A DNA stretch of 64,000 bases. Origin: Amaranthus tricolor (lineage: Eukaryota > Streptophyta > Magnoliopsida > Caryophyllales > Amaranthaceae). Below are positions 61,228-64,000 of this stretch, one piece after another; position 1 is the first letter of the stretch; each line of letters starts with the position of its first letter. The DNA is taken from positions 23,695,647-23,759,646 of the forward strand of contig NC_080057.1 of the NCBI RefSeq assembly GCF_026212465.1. Direction: 5' to 3'. The notes under the pieces were generated by a model, which saw nothing but the letters and a program-made list of their open reading frames with translations, did no database searches and had not been told where the DNA came from. A program made the translations under genes and the position numbers.

Positions 61228-63038
61228 TGCTGCTCCTGCAACTGATTCCTCCCTTCCTCTCCCTCTCGGTTTGCTTTGTATGCATCGAGAAGGAGGAGGC
61301 GGCGTTATAAGTTAGGGTTTTTCTGGGGTTTGTTATGGGCTTGAATGCTTTTCGGGCCGGATCATGCCCATAATATTTGCGTTTATTCCTACTAGAACCC
61401 AAATCCAAATTGTTGAAAAAAATGGTTTTATCAGCTCGCCTTGTATGAGACCGTCTCATCATGAGATAGGTCTATATAATAGTTTATTTTTTCAATTGAT
61501 TATTTTAAGATTATAAGTAATTATTTTAAGGTTATAAATAATCACTATAAGTTCATAAAAAGTAATTATAGTAAAATTATAAGTAATCATTTTAAGACAA
61601 AAAGTATATATTGGCCCAGCCCAATAGAGATTGTCTCACTGTGAGACCGTCTCATTTAAGAATTAGTGCAAATACAAATTGTTGTATGAGACGGTCTCAC
61701 TGAGAGACGTTTTTATACATTGGTTAAATAGTTCATCTAATACATATTATGATAATATGAGTTTCTTTTTTAAAGTCGTCTCATCGAAAAACGGTCTCTC
61801 ACAAGATTTGTTTTGTCGTTTAAAATATTTACTTTGATTTTAAAATAATTATATTGAACCTGTGTCATTGTAAAACGATTTCTTACAAAAGTTCCTCTTT
61901 CATTTAATGGTATACTAGAGAATCTTCACATGTAATAAAAATAGATTTTATTTTTTACATATTGAAAATTGAACCTCCTCTTATAAGAGAGAAGGAAAAG
62001 CTCGCAATTACTATGTCCCTCCATAGTTTTCAAGGTTAGTAAAACTTACTAGGGATTAGGTACTTAAAGACTTAACTAAAAACATATTAAGAGACTTATT
62101 TTTGGTAAGGAAATGAAAGGGTTAGAAAGAGAGGCAAGCGAAATTAAACTAATTTTTTTTGAAGAAAACTATATATGCTTCAAGACAAAAATTTAAATAT
62201 TACTTAAATTTATTTTATTGATTTGGATAAAAACATATATTTTTTTAGATTGGAATTTATACAGTAGTGGTTAAATTTCACATCAAATCTTTATTTGAAC
62301 TTATTAAGCATTGATATTATATTGTGAGATCAAAAGAATGCTCACAATGGGTTTTCAATAAAAAAAATGCTCACAATGGATGAAGAAGAATTAATTTTTA
62401 TATTATCAAAATTTATAGTTTTATAATTTGTATTTGAACTACCTGAAAATTATTATAACTACTACAAATTACTTCATGAGTCTTTGTAATCATCACTATA
62501 TACAGTGTAAGGCATGGGAGAAGAATGCCTCAAATAAGACAATGAACATCATCTGACACAAAATGCCAATAATATTGTGCTTGTTAGAGCATGATATTTA
62601 GTATCTCCAAAAACCGCTAATCTATTTCTGCTTTCTTTGAACATTAAAAGGTCTACGAGTTATGGTTAATTATAGGAAGTTTTAATCAGGCTCATAACTT
62701 TATTAGAATGTAAGGTGAAAGGACAAACATTATAACTCATAGAAAGGGGCTAAGATGAATACCAATAAAGCTTTTCTTTTCCTTCGCATTAGTATTAAGG
62801 GTGATCTCCATTGCAACGTGAGATCTTTATTTTGAAGCTTATTCTCAAGTGTGTGGTTGATTTATTAGAGTATTGTTGAATCTATTAATAAAAGTAACGT
62901 TATTTGAAGGGTGACCAGGAGATATCTAAATAGTTTGTGCCTCTATTGTTATTATTTTATTTTTCTGTGTTTTTTGATCTTCTTCTTCACTTGTGTGTTA
63001 GTTGCCAATTGAACTGCAAAAACATCACTTAGACTACC
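61228..63038. other. intergenic region
   Basis: Holds the RPL23 promoter, the MITE at 61442-61660, a related fragment at 61684-61800 (atgagacggtctcactgaga), and AT-rich DNA. No gene seen apart from the flanking ones. Confidence 0.6.
61442..61660. mobile_element. MITE with GAGACCGTCTCAT ends, copy 4
   Basis: Left gtatgagaccgtctcatcat and right tctcactgtgagaccgtctc with atttaag form inverted repeats around an AT-rich core made of short attataagtaatca-like repeats and the word ggcccagccca. It starts about 215 bp upstream of the RPL23 ATG. Confidence 0.7.
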
Positions 63039-64000
63039 ATGTCAACTTCCTTCCTCCATTCCCCATCATTCCTCACTACCAAAATCCCCATCTCTAAACG
63101 CTTGAATTCCAATTTTAATTCCAATTTCAATTCATCCCACCGCAAATTTTCTCCAATAAACTCACTCAATCGATCCAATGAAACCCCAAAATCCTCAAAC
63201 AATCTCCAAACAATCTTAACAACCCTCACCAAAATCCTATGGTCCAAAACCCTCCCACCCCAACTCCTCATCTCCACCGTCCGTTCCGCCTGGACCACCA
63301 CTTGGCTTCTCATGATGTCCCAGCTTGCCCCATCTGACACCACTGGTAATTACTCCAGACCCACTTCCCAATTTCGCGCCAAAACCAACCAACTTTCCCG
63401 CCACAACCTAACCAACCTCCATCTATACGTGGGTCTTCCTTGTCCCTGGGCTCATAGGACTCTCATTGTTAGGGCTCTTAAGGGTCTTGAGGAGGTCATC
63501 CCGGTGTCAATAGCATCACCGGGTATTGATGGGTTGTGGGTTTTTGGTGGGGAGATGGGTAGTGATGATAATGCAAATGGGTGTAGTACTTTGAAGGAGG
63601 TTTATAAGCTTAGGAAAGATGGGTATGATGGGAGGTCTACTGTTCCTATGTTGTGGGATGTGGAGAATAAAGAGGTTGTTTGTAATGAGAGTTATGATAT
63701 TATTCAGTTGTTGAATTCTGGGTTCAATGAATTGGCTAATAATCCGGGTTTGGATCTCGAACCGCATTCGCTGAAGGTAAGGATTGAGGAGTGGAATCGC
63801 ATCATTTACCCTTATGTGAATAATGGAGTTTATAGGTAATCATAATCAGCTGATACTCCTTGAAATTAAATTTGATGTTATGTGAAATTTGAATGTTATA
63901 ATTGTTGCGACTATTACTATATTGATTCTTTATTTATTGATATTCTATATGGAATTAGGCTTTTTTGTTTGTTTTTAATTTTGATTTGATCTCAACAGGG
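63039..64000 (+). CDS. glutathionyl-hydroquinone reductase-like protein (5' part)
   Basis: Xi-class glutathione transferases reduce glutathionyl-hydroquinones through a catalytic cysteine. Exon 1, 63039-63835, encodes about 265 residues. The first 100 or so are rich in Ser/Asn/Thr with few acidic residues, fitting a plastid transit peptide. The thioredoxin-fold domain follows with LYVGLPCPWAHRTLIVRALK; CPWAHR is the family's catalytic motif. Later blocks VPMLWD and NESYDIIQLLN are the glutathione-site region. Exon 1 ends TATAG/GTAATC; an acceptor (ctcaacag) ends at 63998, so the next exon begins at the last two bases of the window. The rest, including the helical domain, is outside. Confidence 0.85.

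Overview
This is plant nuclear DNA. Genes are split by GT-AG introns, intergenic DNA is very AT-rich, and the gene families are plant ones (cellulose synthase, DYW-type PPR, LRR receptor kinases, plant BARD1, plant mobile domain). A eudicot is clear. The repeat types look like Amaranthaceae/Caryophyllales, but that is an impression and not proof. Exon boundaries below were set by hand from splice sites and reading phase.

Layout. 1-6 kb: BARD1-like DNA-repair/chromatin gene on the minus strand, with its C-terminus off the left edge. 6.08-13.38 kb: a Mutator-like transposon (MULE) of about 7.3 kb, inserted about 100 bp upstream of the first supportable BARD1 ATG. It carries a plant-mobile-domain (PMD) gene (+) converging on an apparently intact transposase gene (-) whose product ends in an OTU cysteine-protease-like domain; large palindromic subterminal repeats lie inside both ends. 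15.8-17.6 kb: an acidic protein of unknown function. 18.58-22.66 kb and 26.58-29.16 kb: two elements of a second MULE family, one nearly full length but with a broken transposase, the other an internally deleted derivative. 29.7-38.8 kb: tandem pair of MIK2-like LRR receptor kinases. 39.3-47.3 kb: complete 12-exon secondary-wall cellulose synthase CESA4 (-). 49.8-51.5 kb: relic of a MYB-CC (PHR1-like) gene with two nonsense codons. 52.9-54.9 kb: intronless DYW-type PPR gene (-). 58.75-61.23 kb: 60S ribosomal protein uL14/RPL23 (-). 63.04 kb to the right edge: first exon of a plastid-type glutathionyl-hydroquinone reductase.

The host genes look like unrelated single-copy loci, apart from the receptor-kinase pair. 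Much of the remaining DNA is mobile: three MULEs, MITEs carrying GAGACGGTCTCA-type ends, two short SINE-like families, a hAT-like MITE in a CESA4 intron, and tandem arrays, one of which is an amplified piece of a dispersed repeat. The most unusual object is the 6.08-13.38 kb MULE.
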